This document shows positions 1 to 7,630 of a stretch of 26,621 nt of DNA, one piece after another. The stretch's first letter is position 1; the number at the start of each line of letters is the position of its first letter. This stretch comes from DATBLZ01 sp036555065 (lineage in GTDB: Bacteria; Pseudomonadota; Gammaproteobacteria; Steroidobacterales; Rariloculaceae). Position numbers and translations under genes: made by a program. The notes below the pieces were generated by a model. It ran no database searches. It was given only the letters and a program-made list of their open reading frames with translations, and was not told where the DNA came from. The stretch lies in NCBI GenBank assembly GCA_036555065.1, contig DATBLZ010000111.1, positions 1-26,621 on the forward strand, read 5' to 3'.

Positions 1-860
1 TCGGCATCGAGGGCGACGACGCAGTTGCTGTAGAGGTTGTCGCCGAGCCGCTCACGACCGTCCCAATCCGGCGCCGGGTTACCCGTGCCGAAGAAGACGA
101 GATTCGTCTCGGGATCGTAAGCGCCGGCGTTCCAGACGGCCGCGCCGCCCGTCTTCCACGAGTCCCCGGACCACGAGTCGCCGCCGGGCTCGCCCGGGGC
201 CGGGATCGTGTAAAAGCGCCATAACTCATCGCCGGTGGCCGCGTCGAACGCCGCAATGAAGCCGCGTATGCCCATGTCGCCGCCGGCCGTGCCGACCATG
301 ACCTTGTTCTTGACGACGACGGGCGCCATCGTGATCGAATAGTTCTGCGCGGCGTCGGCGACGGTCGCGTCCCATACGAGTTGCCCGCTTTTCGCATCGA
401 TCGCGAGCAGGTCCGCGTCGATCGTGCCCATGAAGAGCGTGTCCCCGAGAATCGCAACGCCGCGATTCACGCGGCCGCAGCACGTGCGCGCCGCGGCCGA
501 TGGCTCGTGGTGGTACGTCCAAAACGGCCGGCCCGTCGCCGCATCGAGCGCGACGACGTCATTCGGCGCTTGCACCGTGTAGAGCACGCCGTCGACGACG
601 AGCGCGGTCGCCTCGAACTTCTCGAGCGAGCGCGCCTGCCAGACCCACGCAAGCTCGAGCTCGGCGACGTTTGCGCGCGTGACTTGGTCGAGGCGGCTGT
701 AGCGTTGGTTGAACAGCGTGCCCGAATAGCTGAGCCAGTTCTCGGGCTCCTGGTCGGCGCCGAGGATCCGCTCGAATGTCACTTGCGCCTCGAGCGCGGC
801 GGCTCCGAGACCCAGTGCGGCCGCGAGGCCGAAAGCAAACGTTGCGCTTCTTATGCTCAT
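1..860 (-). CDS. PQQ-dependent alcohol dehydrogenase (quinoprotein), 3'-truncated by window edge
   Basis: The first 286 residues of a periplasmic quinoprotein alcohol dehydrogenase (methanol/ethanol dehydrogenase family), which oxidises alcohols with pyrroloquinoline quinone and passes electrons to cytochrome c. A signal peptide covers about residues 1-25 (MSIRSATFAFGL... ending LEAQ). Visible hallmarks are the entry motif NWLSYSGTLFNQRYS (41-55), the rare vicinal disulfide RTCCGR (Cys127-Cys128) that packs on PQQ, repeated beta-propeller tryptophan-docking stretches such as ALDAATGRPFW, and FFGTGNPAPDW (257-267), whose Asn is a cofactor-metal ligand in the family. At the position of the other early metal ligand (Glu in GGE-x-G-x-RG) this protein has Asp (GGDMGIRG, about residue 195). 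Its ATG overlaps the stop of the upstream cytochrome gene by 4 bp, so the two are almost certainly co-translated redox partners. The substrate cannot be told from this fragment. Confidence 0.93.
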   Translation of the reverse strand, partial: MSIRSATFAFGLAAALGLGAAALEAQVTFERILGADQEPENWLSYSGTLFNQRYSRLDQVTRANVAELELAWVWQARSLEKFEATALVVDGVLYTVQAPNDVVALDAATGRPFWTYHHEPSAAARTCCGRVNRGVAILGDTLFMGTIDADLLAIDAKSGQLVWDATVADAAQNYSITMAPVVVKNKVMVGTAGGDMGIRGFIAAFDAATGDELWRFYTIPAPGEPGGDSWSGDSWKTGGAAVWNAGAYDPETNLVFFGTGNPAPDWDGRERLGDNLYSNCVVALDA

Positions 861-1627
861 CGTGCGGGCTCCCCGCGCAGCGATACGAGGTAACTGACGA
901 CGTCGGCGATCTCTTGCGCGTCGAGCTCCTTGCGATAAGAAGGCATCGGCGTGTCGATGAAGGCTTGCTTACGCAGCTCGGTTTTCGCGAACGACCGCAA
1001 CTGTTCGTCTTGATCGAGGAGCTGCACCGTGAATGTGTCGTGGTTGAGGAGTCGACCTTCGACTTCTTCGCCGTCGGCCGTCGTGACGCTATAGAAGCGG
1101 CTCGTCGGTTGGACCTCGGCTTCGGGATCGACGAGCGATTGTTCGAGCTCCGCGGCGCGCCGCGCGAGCCCGATACGGCTCAAGTCGGGACCGTACCGCG
1201 ATCCGAAACCGTTGACGCGATGACAGTCCGTGCACTCGCCTTCGCCTTCGAAAATCCTCCGCCCGCGCGCGGCGTCGCCCTGCGCGGATACGCTGCGCGC
1301 GGACTCGGCCGTCGCGCGCAGATACGCGACGATGCGTGCGGCCTGCGGCTCGGTCATGCGCGGCGTCGCCGGCATCGGCGTGTTCGGAATGCCATTCATG
1401 ATGATGCCGACGAGCTCCGCATCGTTAAGCGGCCGGCGGAATAAACCGCGGCCCAAGTCGATGCCCGCGATGACGTCGCCGTCGGGGCCGTGGCAGCCCG
1501 CGCAGTTGCTCGCGAACGCGCCCGCGCCGTCCTCGAGGTCGAACGCCGTCGCGTGCTGAGCCCACGCGGCGCCGCCGGCCCCAAGGAAAGGGGCCCCGGC
1601 GAGAAATGCCACCGTGACTGCACGCAT
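857..1627 (-). CDS. Exported diheme c-type cytochrome, partner of the PQQ dehydrogenase
   Basis: A 256-residue protein with a Sec signal peptide (about residues 1-23, ending AAWAQ) and two covalent heme sites: CAGCH at 42-46 and CTDCH at 132-136, each starting a class I cytochrome c domain. Axial methionine candidates are in NTPMPATPRM (82-91) for the first domain and TPMPSYR in the second. The second domain resembles the heme domain that often accompanies quinoprotein dehydrogenases, with a beta-rich insert (YSVTTADGEEVEGRLLNHD) before the Met loop. It should carry electrons in the periplasm from the adjacent PQQ dehydrogenase to the respiratory chain. It is the first gene of the pair; its TGA stop lies inside the dehydrogenase ATG (ATGA overlap). 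The pairing of function is inferred from gene order and overlap; the heme motifs are seen directly. Confidence 0.93.
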   Translation of the reverse strand: MRAVTVAFLAGAPFLGAGGAAWAQHATAFDLEDGAGAFASNCAGCHGPDGDVIAGIDLGRGLFRRPLNDAELVGIIMNGIPNTPMPATPRMTEPQAARIVAYLRATAESARSVSAQGDAARGRRIFEGEGECTDCHRVNGFGSRYGPDLSRIGLARRAAELEQSLVDPEAEVQPTSRFYSVTTADGEEVEGRLLNHDTFTVQLLDQDEQLRSFAKTELRKQAFIDTPMPSYRKELDAQEIADVVSYLVSLRGEPAR

Positions 1628-1711
1628 GCGGGCCTATGTTAGCGCAACCATTTGCCGCCGCCGTGCATCTACGAAACCGGGGAGGCGCGAAGGGCTCTAC
1701 GGAGGCTAGTG

Positions 1712-1930
1712 ATGCGGCTCCCTATCGCTCTCTGCGTCTTGGCAAGTGGGTGCACGGTGCTGGATAACGCACATTCTCCGCTCGTGGCAGTCCACTCGAA
1801 CCGCGTCTACCTCTATCCCTCACAGCGCGTAACGCTGCGCTGGAAGGATGAGCTCGATGACTACGCGTGTATCAACGGCCCGATCATTTGTGGCAAGGTC
1901 GGGATCGGTTGGGATTGCCGCTGCCCTTGA
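1712..1930 (+). CDS. Small Cys-rich putative lipoprotein (72 aa)
   Basis: I do not recognise this family. The ATG at 1712 is chosen because a good GGAGG ribosome-binding site lies 6 nt upstream (1701-1705) and because it begins a lipoprotein signal: MRLPIALCVLASGC, with the lipobox LASGC and Cys14 as the expected lipidated residue. An upstream in-frame ATG at 1652 would bury the signal. The mature part is only about 58 residues, with a predicted beta segment (NRVYLYPSQRVTLRW) and a Cys-rich tail with Cys53, Cys60, Cys69 and Cys71 (ending WDCRCP), suggesting one or two disulfides in the periplasm. It lies between the divergent cytochrome gene and the prp operon, 51 bp upstream of prpD. The start site, lipobox and composition fit a real gene; the function is unknown. 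Confidence 0.6.
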   Translation: MRLPIALCVLASGCTVLDNAHSPLVAVHSNRVYLYPSQRVTLRWKDELDDYACINGPIICGKVGIGWDCRCP

Positions 1931-1966
1931 GCGCTGGCGCTACTTTACTCTCCGCTGCCTCGTGCC

Positions 1967-1981
1967 TGATATATTCCCCGC
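1967..1981 (+). promoter_or_regulatory. Possible -10 element placed for a leaderless prpD transcript
   Basis: TATATT (1970-1975), preceded by TG-A, sits 6 nt before the prpD ATG. In this GC-rich setting it is the only AT-rich hexamer nearby, and a -10 there would put the transcript start at or next to the ATG. No Shine-Dalgarno sequence is visible before prpD and no convincing -35 is seen at 16-18 bp. A weak call from spacing and composition only. Confidence 0.25.
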
Positions 1982-3436
1982 ATGGAATCCATCGGCACGC
2001 ACGACACCGAGCGTCCTGCGCCGGATAGGTTACTGACCGAGATCGCGGATTACGTGCTCGAGTTTCGCGCCGACGGCGCGGAGGCGCGCACGATCGCGCG
2101 CTATTGCCTCATGGACACGCTTGGTTGCGGGATCCTCGCGCTCCAGTTTCCCGCATGTACGAAGCTGCTCGGACCCGTCGTTCCCGGTGCCATGCTGCCT
2201 CACGGCGCGCGCGTGCCGGGCACGAGCTATGAGCTCGATCCCGTCGCGGCCGCGTTCAACATCGGCGCGCTCGTGCGCTGGCTCGATTTCAACGACACGT
2301 GGCTCGCGGCCGAGTGGGGCCATCCATCCGACAACTTGGGCGCGATTCTCGCCGTCGCAGATTACGTGAGTCGGCGCCGCGCGCTCGCACACGAGCGTGC
2401 GCTCACGATGTCTGACGTGCTGACCGCGATGATCAAAGCGCATGAGATCCAGGGCGTGCTCGCGCTCACTCACTCCTTCAATCGCGTCGGGCTCGATCAC
2501 GTGTTGCTCGTGCGCATTGCAAGCACGGCCGTCGCGACGCATCTCCTCGGCGGCAGCCGGGTGCAAATCGTCAATGCGCTCTCGAACGCGTGGCTCGACG
2601 GCGGGGCGCTCCGCACGTATCGGCATGCGCCCAACACGGGCTCGCGCAAGAGTTGGGCGGCCGGCGACGCAACGAGCCGCGGGGTACGTCACGCGCTCAT
2701 GGCGTTGGCCGGCGAGATGGGCTATCCATCGGCGCTGACGGCACGCACGTGGGGATTCCAGGACGTGCTGTTCAAAGGCAAGCCGATCGCGCTCGAGCGG
2801 CGGTTAGGCTCGTATGTCATGGAGAACGTGCTCTTCAAGATCTCGTTTCCGGCCGAGTTTCACGCGCAGACCGCCGTCGAGGCGGCGCTCGCGCTGCGCC
2901 CCGACGTGAGAAATCGGCTCGACGAGATTGCCGAGATCCTCATCGAGACCCAGGAGGCCGGCGTGCGCATCATCGACAAGCGCGGGCCGCTCGCGAACCC
3001 CGCCGATCGTGACCATTGTCTCCAGTACATGGTGGCGGTATCGCTGATCTTCGGCCGCCTGACAGCAGACGACTATGAGGACGCGGCGGCTGCCGATCCA
3101 CGCATCGATCGCTTGCGCGAGCGAATGCGCGTCATCGAGAATCCTGCTTTCAGCGCGGACTATATGAACCCGGACAAACGCGCGATCGGCAATGCGATAC
3201 AGATCCAGTTCCGCGACGGCGGAAGCTCGGCGCGCGTCGCGATCGATTACCCGATCGGCCATCGGCGCCGGCGCGCCGAAGGCATCCCCGTTCTAATCGA
3301 GAAGTTCAGGCGGAATTTGGCGACGCGCTTCGACGCCGCGCGGGCGAGAGAGATCGAGGCTGCGTGCGGCGATCAAGAAAGGCTCGAGGCGCTGCCTGTC
3401 GATGAGTTCATGGCGCTTTGGATGTCGGGCGCATGA
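1982..3436 (+). CDS. prpD: 2-methylcitrate dehydratase (MmgE/PrpD family)
   Basis: A 484-residue protein, matching the ~483 residues of E. coli PrpD, which dehydrates 2-methylcitrate in the cytosolic methylcitrate cycle. Family signatures are DTLGCGILAL near residue 45, the very conserved RWLDFNDTW and WGHPSDNLGAIL segments around residues 100-125, the HEIQGVLAL helix, and a C-terminal region with MNPDKRAIGNAIQI. It is followed by prpB with a 4-bp ATGA overlap, then prpC and prpE, so pathway context confirms the assignment over other MmgE/PrpD members (e.g. aconitate decarboxylase-like). The ATG at 1982 lacks an obvious ribosome-binding site and may be leaderless. No prpR-type sigma-54 activator or GntR regulator gene is adjacent in this window. 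Confidence 0.95.
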   Translation: MESIGTHDTERPAPDRLLTEIADYVLEFRADGAEARTIARYCLMDTLGCGILALQFPACTKLLGPVVPGAMLPHGARVPGTSYELDPVAAAFNIGALVRWLDFNDTWLAAEWGHPSDNLGAILAVADYVSRRRALAHERALTMSDVLTAMIKAHEIQGVLALTHSFNRVGLDHVLLVRIASTAVATHLLGGSRVQIVNALSNAWLDGGALRTYRHAPNTGSRKSWAAGDATSRGVRHALMALAGEMGYPSALTARTWGFQDVLFKGKPIALERRLGSYVMENVLFKISFPAEFHAQTAVEAALALRPDVRNRLDEIAEILIETQEAGVRIIDKRGPLANPADRDHCLQYMVAVSLIFGRLTADDYEDAAAADPRIDRLRERMRVIENPAFSADYMNPDKRAIGNAIQIQFRDGGSSARVAIDYPIGHRRRRAEGIPVLIEKFRRNLATRFDAARAREIEAACGDQERLEALPVDEFMALWMSGA

Positions 3437-4377
3437 CTGTGCGCAAGAAAAAGTCGTCGAAGCGCGGCGCCGCGGCCAACGCGAGCCCCGGCCGGCGCTT
3501 CAGAGCGACCATCGCGGCCCACGCGCCGGTGCAGATTCCGGGCACCGTCAATGCCTACTCCGCGCTGCTCGCCGAGCGTGCCGGTTTCAAAGCGATCTAC
3601 CTCTCCGGCGCCGGTGTCGCAAACGCCTCGTATGGCCTGCCGGATCTCGGCATGACGACTCTGAGCGACGTGCTCGAGGACGTCCGCCGCATCACGAGTG
3701 CGTGCGCGCTACCGCTGCTCGTCGACGTCGACACGGGCTTCGGCGGCGCGTTCAACATCGCGCGGACGACGCGCGAGATGATCCGTGCCGGCGCTGCGGC
3801 AATGCACATCGAGGACCAAGAGCTCGCGAAGCGCTGCGGCCACCGGCCGAACAAGGCGACCGTCTCCGCCGACGAGATGTGCGACCGCATCAAGGCGGCC
3901 GTCGATGCGCGCACCGACGCCGATTTCGTGATCATGGCGCGCACCGATGCGTTCGCAAGCGAAGGGCGCGAGGCGACGCTCGCGCGCGTGGCGAGCTACG
4001 TCGAGGCCGGCGCCGACATGATCTTCGCCGAGGCTTTGTACACGCTCGACGACTATCGCACTTTCACGCGGGCCGTCTCCGTGCCCGTGCTCGCGAACCT
4101 CACGGAGTTCGGCCTCACGCCCGCGTTCACGCTGCGCGAGCTCGGCGCCGCGGGCGTCGCGATGATCCTCTATCCCCTCTCGGCATTTCGCGCGATGAGC
4201 AAAGCGGCGCTCGAGGTCTACTCAACGATCCTCGATCGCGGTACCCAGAAATCGGTGCTCGAGAAAATGCAGACGCGCGAAGAGCTCTATGCCGTGCTCG
4301 GCTACCATGAGTACGAGCGCAAGCTCGACGAGCTCTTCGCCGACGCGCGCACGGGCAAACGTGGTCGCAAGCCATGA
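3433..4377 (+). CDS. prpB: 2-methylisocitrate lyase
   Basis: A 314-residue isocitrate lyase/PEP mutase superfamily enzyme that splits 2-methylisocitrate into pyruvate and succinate. Visible features: PGTVNAYSALLAERAGFKAI (substrate-loop start), SGAGVANASYGLPDLG, the metal-binding DVDTGFGGAFN, and the catalytic loop KRCGHRPNK with Cys135; later NLTEFGLTP, all typical of PrpB. The ATG at 3433 overlaps the prpD stop by 4 bp (ATGA) and is preferred over the in-frame TTG at 3418. Compared with the ~296-residue E. coli enzyme it has an N-terminal basic tail (TVRKKKSSKRG), probably disordered. The stop overlaps the prpC start by 4 bp, so prpD-prpB-prpC is a translationally coupled unit. Confidence 0.95.
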   Translation: MTVRKKKSSKRGAAANASPGRRFRATIAAHAPVQIPGTVNAYSALLAERAGFKAIYLSGAGVANASYGLPDLGMTTLSDVLEDVRRITSACALPLLVDVDTGFGGAFNIARTTREMIRAGAAAMHIEDQELAKRCGHRPNKATVSADEMCDRIKAAVDARTDADFVIMARTDAFASEGREATLARVASYVEAGADMIFAEALYTLDDYRTFTRAVSVPVLANLTEFGLTPAFTLRELGAAGVAMILYPLSAFRAMSKAALEVYSTILDRGTQKSVLEKMQTREELYAVLGYHEYERKLDELFADARTGKRGRKP

Positions 4378-5495
4378 GCGAACCGCAGGTCGGCGCCGGG
4401 CTCCGCGGCATTTCGGCCGGCAAAACGGCAATCTCGACGGTCGGCAAAGAAGGCGTCGGGCTCACGTATCGCGGTTACGACATCGTCGACCTCGCCGCAC
4501 ACGCGACGTTCGAGGAGGTCGCGTATCTGCTCCTCCACGGTGAGCTGCCGACGAGAGCCGCGCTCGAAAGGTACGCGAGCACGCTCCAGGGGCTGCGCTC
4601 GCTGCCGAGCGCGCTGCGCGCGGTGCTCGAGCGCATTCCGCCCGACGCCCACCCGATGGACGTGTTGCGGACGGCGTGCTCCATGCTCGGCACGCTCGAG
4701 CCCGAGCGCGATTTCACGCAGCAGCACGCAGTCGCCAACCGCCTCCTCGCCGCGTTTCCGGCGGCCCTGCTCTATTGGCATCACTTCACAGGCCAGGGGA
4801 AGCGCATCGAGACGCAGGCAAGCGAGACCGGCATTGCCGGCCACTTTCTCCAACTATTGAACGGTCGTCCGCCGAACGACACCGAACGACGCGCAATGGA
4901 CGCGTCACTGATTCTCTACGCCGAGCACGAGTTCAACGCGTCGACGTTCGCCGCGCGCGTCTGCGCGGCGACGCTGTCCGACATGTACTCGGCAGTGACC
5001 GCCGCGATCGGCACGCTGCGCGGGCCTCTCCACGGCGGCGCGAACGAAGCCGCGATGGCGCTCATCGAGCGGTTCGAATCGCCCGCGGACGCCGTCGCCG
5101 GCGTTGAGGCGATGCTCGCGCGCAAGGAAAAGATCATGGGCTTCGGTCACGCCGTCTATCGGACGTCGGACCCGCGGAATCCCGTCATCAAGAGTTGGGC
5201 CGAAAAGCTCGCCGCCGCGACCGGCAACGAGAAGCTCTATGCGATCTCTGCGGCGATCGAGGCGCGCATGTGGGAGAAGAAGAAGCTCTTCGCGAACCTC
5301 GATTTCTATAGCGCCTGCGCGTACCACTGTCTCGGCATTCCGACATCGTTGTTCACGCCGATCTTCGTGCTCGCACGCACCGCGGGTTGGACGGCACATA
5401 TCATCGAGCAGCGCGCCGACAATCGGTTGATCCGGCCGACGGCCGACTACACGGGTCCAGCGAAGCGCGCGTACGTGCCCATCGAAAGACGATGA
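4374..5495 (+). CDS. prpC: 2-methylcitrate synthase
   Basis: A 373-residue type II-short citrate synthase family protein that condenses propionyl-CoA with oxaloacetate. The catalytic triad of the fold is visible: His220 in RGPLHGGANE, His259 in MGFGHAVYR, and Asp310 in NLDFYSACAYH. Other signatures are GLTYRGYDIVDLA near the N-terminus and HEFNASTFAAR. Length and operon position between prpB and prpE favour methylcitrate synthase over the ~430-residue housekeeping citrate synthase. It starts inside the prpB stop (ATGA). Its last 5 nt, including the TGA, form the outer end of a 30-bp inverted-repeat arm (5491-5520), so the transcript can fold a large hairpin right at the stop codon. Confidence 0.95.
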   Translation: MSEPQVGAGLRGISAGKTAISTVGKEGVGLTYRGYDIVDLAAHATFEEVAYLLLHGELPTRAALERYASTLQGLRSLPSALRAVLERIPPDAHPMDVLRTACSMLGTLEPERDFTQQHAVANRLLAAFPAALLYWHHFTGQGKRIETQASETGIAGHFLQLLNGRPPNDTERRAMDASLILYAEHEFNASTFAARVCAATLSDMYSAVTAAIGTLRGPLHGGANEAAMALIERFESPADAVAGVEAMLARKEKIMGFGHAVYRTSDPRNPVIKSWAEKLAAATGNEKLYAISAAIEARMWEKKKLFANLDFYSACAYHCLGIPTSLFTPIFVLARTAGWTAHIIEQRADNRLIRPTADYTGPAKRAYVPIERR

Positions 5496-5604
5496 CTCGC
5501 GTCAACAGGGCTCTCCAGGGACGCCGTGAACCCATCCCTGGGGGCTCCGGCGCGCGTGTCCCTGCGCGCGACGGCCTTGGAGAGCCCTGTTGATGCGAGT
5601 CATC
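5491..5604. repeat. Palindromic repeat copy 1 (three-way-junction fold) between prpC and prpE
   Basis: Outer arms 5491-5520 and 5575-5604 are inverted copies matching at 28 of 30 positions. The 54-bp interior holds two smaller hairpins: CCAGGGA/TCCCTGG (around 5514-5540) with a 13-nt loop, and CGCGCG/CGCGCG (around 5550-5570). DNA or RNA from here could fold a long stem closing two hairpins. The ~78-bp core (about 5509-5586) recurs, inverted, at 7523-7606. The outer part of the left arm is the unique end of prpC, repeated inverted on the right. The core resembles short palindromic repeats I remember from other gammaproteobacterial genomes; this was not searched. Confidence 0.9.
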
Positions 5605-5609
5605 TACTC

Positions 5610-7514
5610 GTGAGTCGCTTCAAGGCCATCTACGCAACGTCGTTGCGCGACCCCGAATCGTTCTGGGCCGAGGCCGCCGAGGACATCGCGTGGACGAAGC
5701 GCTGGGACCGCGTGCTCGACGCATCGGCCGCGCCGTTCTATCGATGGTTCCGCGGCGCAACGCTCAACACCTGCTACAACGCCGTCGACCGCCACGTCGA
5801 AGCCGGGCGCGGCGGGCAAACCGCGCTCATCTACGACAGCGCCGTCACGGCGACGAAGCGCACGTACACGTTCGCGGAGCTCCAAGCAGCCGTTGCATCG
5901 CTCGCGGGGGCGCTCCATGGCCAAGGTGTCGGGCGCGGCGACACGGTCGTGATCTACATGCCGATGGTGCCGCAAGCCGTGTTCGCGATGCTCGCGTGCG
6001 CGCGGCTCGGCGCCGTGCACTCGGTCGTGTTCGGCGGCTTCGCGCCGCCCGAGCTCGCCGCCCGCATCGACGATTGCAAGCCCAAGATCGTGCTGTCGGC
6101 GTCGTGCGGAATAGAGCCGACGCGCATCGTCGAGTACAAGCCGTTGCTCGACAAGGCGCTCGCGCTTGCCAAGCACACGCCGCGGAAGTGCGTCGTGCTC
6201 CAGCGGCCCGACCACCGTGCGACGCTCGATCCGAAGCGCGATCTCGACTGGGACGACCTCGTCGCGAGCGGCACACCGCACGCTTGCGTGCCGGTCGCGG
6301 CGACCGATCCTCTCTACATTCTCTATACGTCCGGCACGACGGGGCGACCCAAAGGCGTCGTGCGCGACAACGGCGGACATGCCGTCGCGCTTCACTGGAG
6401 CATGCGCAACATTTATGCGATGCGGCCCGGCGAGATTTATTGGGCGGCGTCCGACATCGGCTGGGTCGTCGGCCACTCGTACATCGTTTACGGACCGCTC
6501 TTGAACGGCAACACGACAATCCTCTACGAGGGCAAGCCCGTCGGCACGCCGGACGCGGGCGCATTCTGGCGCGTTGTCGCCGAGCATCGCGTGAAGACGC
6601 TCTTCACGGCGCCGACGGCGCTGCGCGCGATCAAGCGCGAGGACCCGAGCGGCAGCTTCATCGGCCGTTACGATTTGAGCGCCTTCGAGACGCTCTTCCT
6701 CGCGGGCGAGCGCACCGATCCGCCGACGCTCGAGTGGGCGATGACGAAGCTCGGCGTGCCCGTCGTCGATCACTGGTGGCAAACCGAGACGGGATGGGCG
6801 ATTTGTGCGAGCTGCAGGGGGATCGAAAAACTCCCGATCAAGCCGGGCTCGGCGAGCCTGCCCGTGCCCGGCATGGACGTCCACGTGCTCGACACGCGAG
6901 GGCAGGAAGCGGCGAGCGGCCAGATCGGCGCGCTCGCGTTGAAGCTCCCGTTGCCGCCCGGAACGTTCCTGGGATTGTGGAATGCGGAAGAAGCGTGTCG
7001 CGCGGCGTACTACGACCCGTTCCCCGGTTTCTATCTGACGGCGGATGCCGGATACATCGACGCCGACGGCTACGTTTTCGTCATGGCGCGCACGGACGAC
7101 GTCATCAACGTCGCTGGCCATCGCCTCTCGACGGGCGCGATGGAGGAAGTGCTCGCGGGGCACGCGGATGTCGCCGAGTGCGCTGTCTTCGGCGTCGACG
7201 ACGAGCTCAAGGGCGAAGTGCCGATCGGGCTCGTCGTGCTCAACGCGGGCTGCAAACGCGCCACGACCGAGATCGTCGCGGAATGCGTTGCGCGCATTCG
7301 TGACGGCATCGGCCCTGTCGCTGCGTTCAAATCCGCGGCGGTCGTCAAGCGACTGCCGAAAACCCGCTCGGGTAAAGTGCTGCGCGGCACGATGCGGCGC
7401 ATCGCGAACGGCGAGCCGTGGACGATGCCGGCGACGATCGACGACCCGACGACGCTAGAGGAGATCAGCGCGGCGCTCGCGGCGCTCGGCCTGCCGCATT
7501 CATCCAGCCGATAG
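5610..7514 (+). CDS. prpE: Propionyl-CoA synthetase
   Basis: A 634-residue acyl-CoA synthetase of the ANL superfamily, which activates propionate with ATP and CoA to feed the methylcitrate cycle. Seen directly: the family opening SRFKAIYATSLRDPESFW, P-loop motif YTSGTTGRPKG (239-249), the PrpE-like WWQTETGW (acetyl-CoA synthetases usually have ETGG), hinge/A8 motif ARTDDVINVAGHRLSTG, and the A10 motif KTRSGKVLRG with catalytic Lys589, corresponding to the acylation-controlled lysine of this family. I choose GTG at 5610: it begins the conserved N-terminus, whereas the upstream in-frame GTG at 5526 would translate the palindromic repeat (28 extra residues). No clear ribosome-binding site precedes 5610, since the repeat's right arm ends 6 nt before it. 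An ACSS3-like acyl-CoA synthetase is the nearest alternative. Confidence 0.93.
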   Translation: MSRFKAIYATSLRDPESFWAEAAEDIAWTKRWDRVLDASAAPFYRWFRGATLNTCYNAVDRHVEAGRGGQTALIYDSAVTATKRTYTFAELQAAVASLAGALHGQGVGRGDTVVIYMPMVPQAVFAMLACARLGAVHSVVFGGFAPPELAARIDDCKPKIVLSASCGIEPTRIVEYKPLLDKALALAKHTPRKCVVLQRPDHRATLDPKRDLDWDDLVASGTPHACVPVAATDPLYILYTSGTTGRPKGVVRDNGGHAVALHWSMRNIYAMRPGEIYWAASDIGWVVGHSYIVYGPLLNGNTTILYEGKPVGTPDAGAFWRVVAEHRVKTLFTAPTALRAIKREDPSGSFIGRYDLSAFETLFLAGERTDPPTLEWAMTKLGVPVVDHWWQTETGWAICASCRGIEKLPIKPGSASLPVPGMDVHVLDTRGQEAASGQIGALALKLPLPPGTFLGLWNAEEACRAAYYDPFPGFYLTADAGYIDADGYVFVMARTDDVINVAGHRLSTGAMEEVLAGHADVAECAVFGVDDELKGEVPIGLVVLNAGCKRATTEIVAECVARIRDGIGPVAAFKSAAVVKRLPKTRSGKVLRGTMRRIANGEPWTMPATIDDPTTLEEISAALAALGLPHSSSR

Positions 7515-7627
7515 ATCGAATCGGGGGCTCGACAGGGCCGTCGCGCGCAGGGACGCGCGCGCCGGAGCCTCCAGGGATGGATTCACGGCGTCCCTGGAGA
7601 GCCCCGATGCGAACTATCGGCTGGATG
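7501..7627. repeat. Palindromic repeat copy 2 (inverted relative to copy 1), between convergent prpE and the M16 gene
   Basis: Outer arms 7501-7530 and 7599-7627 pair with two mismatches and one bulged G. Read on the minus strand, the interior is nearly the same as copy 1 (GGCTCTCCAGGGACGCCGTG... onward), with the same CCAGGGA/TCCCTGG hairpin and a CGCGCG-type second hairpin. The outer arm sequence differs wholly from copy 1: its left arm is the last 14 nt of prpE including the TAG, repeated inverted before the M16 stop. It fills the gap between two convergent genes and probably ends transcription or protects mRNA 3' ends in both directions. There is no U-tract, so classical intrinsic termination is not shown. 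Confidence 0.9.
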
Positions 7628-7630
7628 TGA

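Noticed and set aside
5526..5609. In-frame upstream extension of prpE from GTG 5526
   Set aside because: It would translate the palindromic repeat; PrpE homologues begin at SRFKAIYATSLRDPESFW, matching GTG 5610.
5604..7163. 519-codon open frame antisense to prpE
   Set aside because: Arg/His-rich shadow frame produced by high GC; the opposite strand has a complete PrpE with all motifs.
5491..7627. Composite transposon around prpE
   Set aside because: Inverted flanking repeats exist, but there is no transposase and no direct target duplications were seen.
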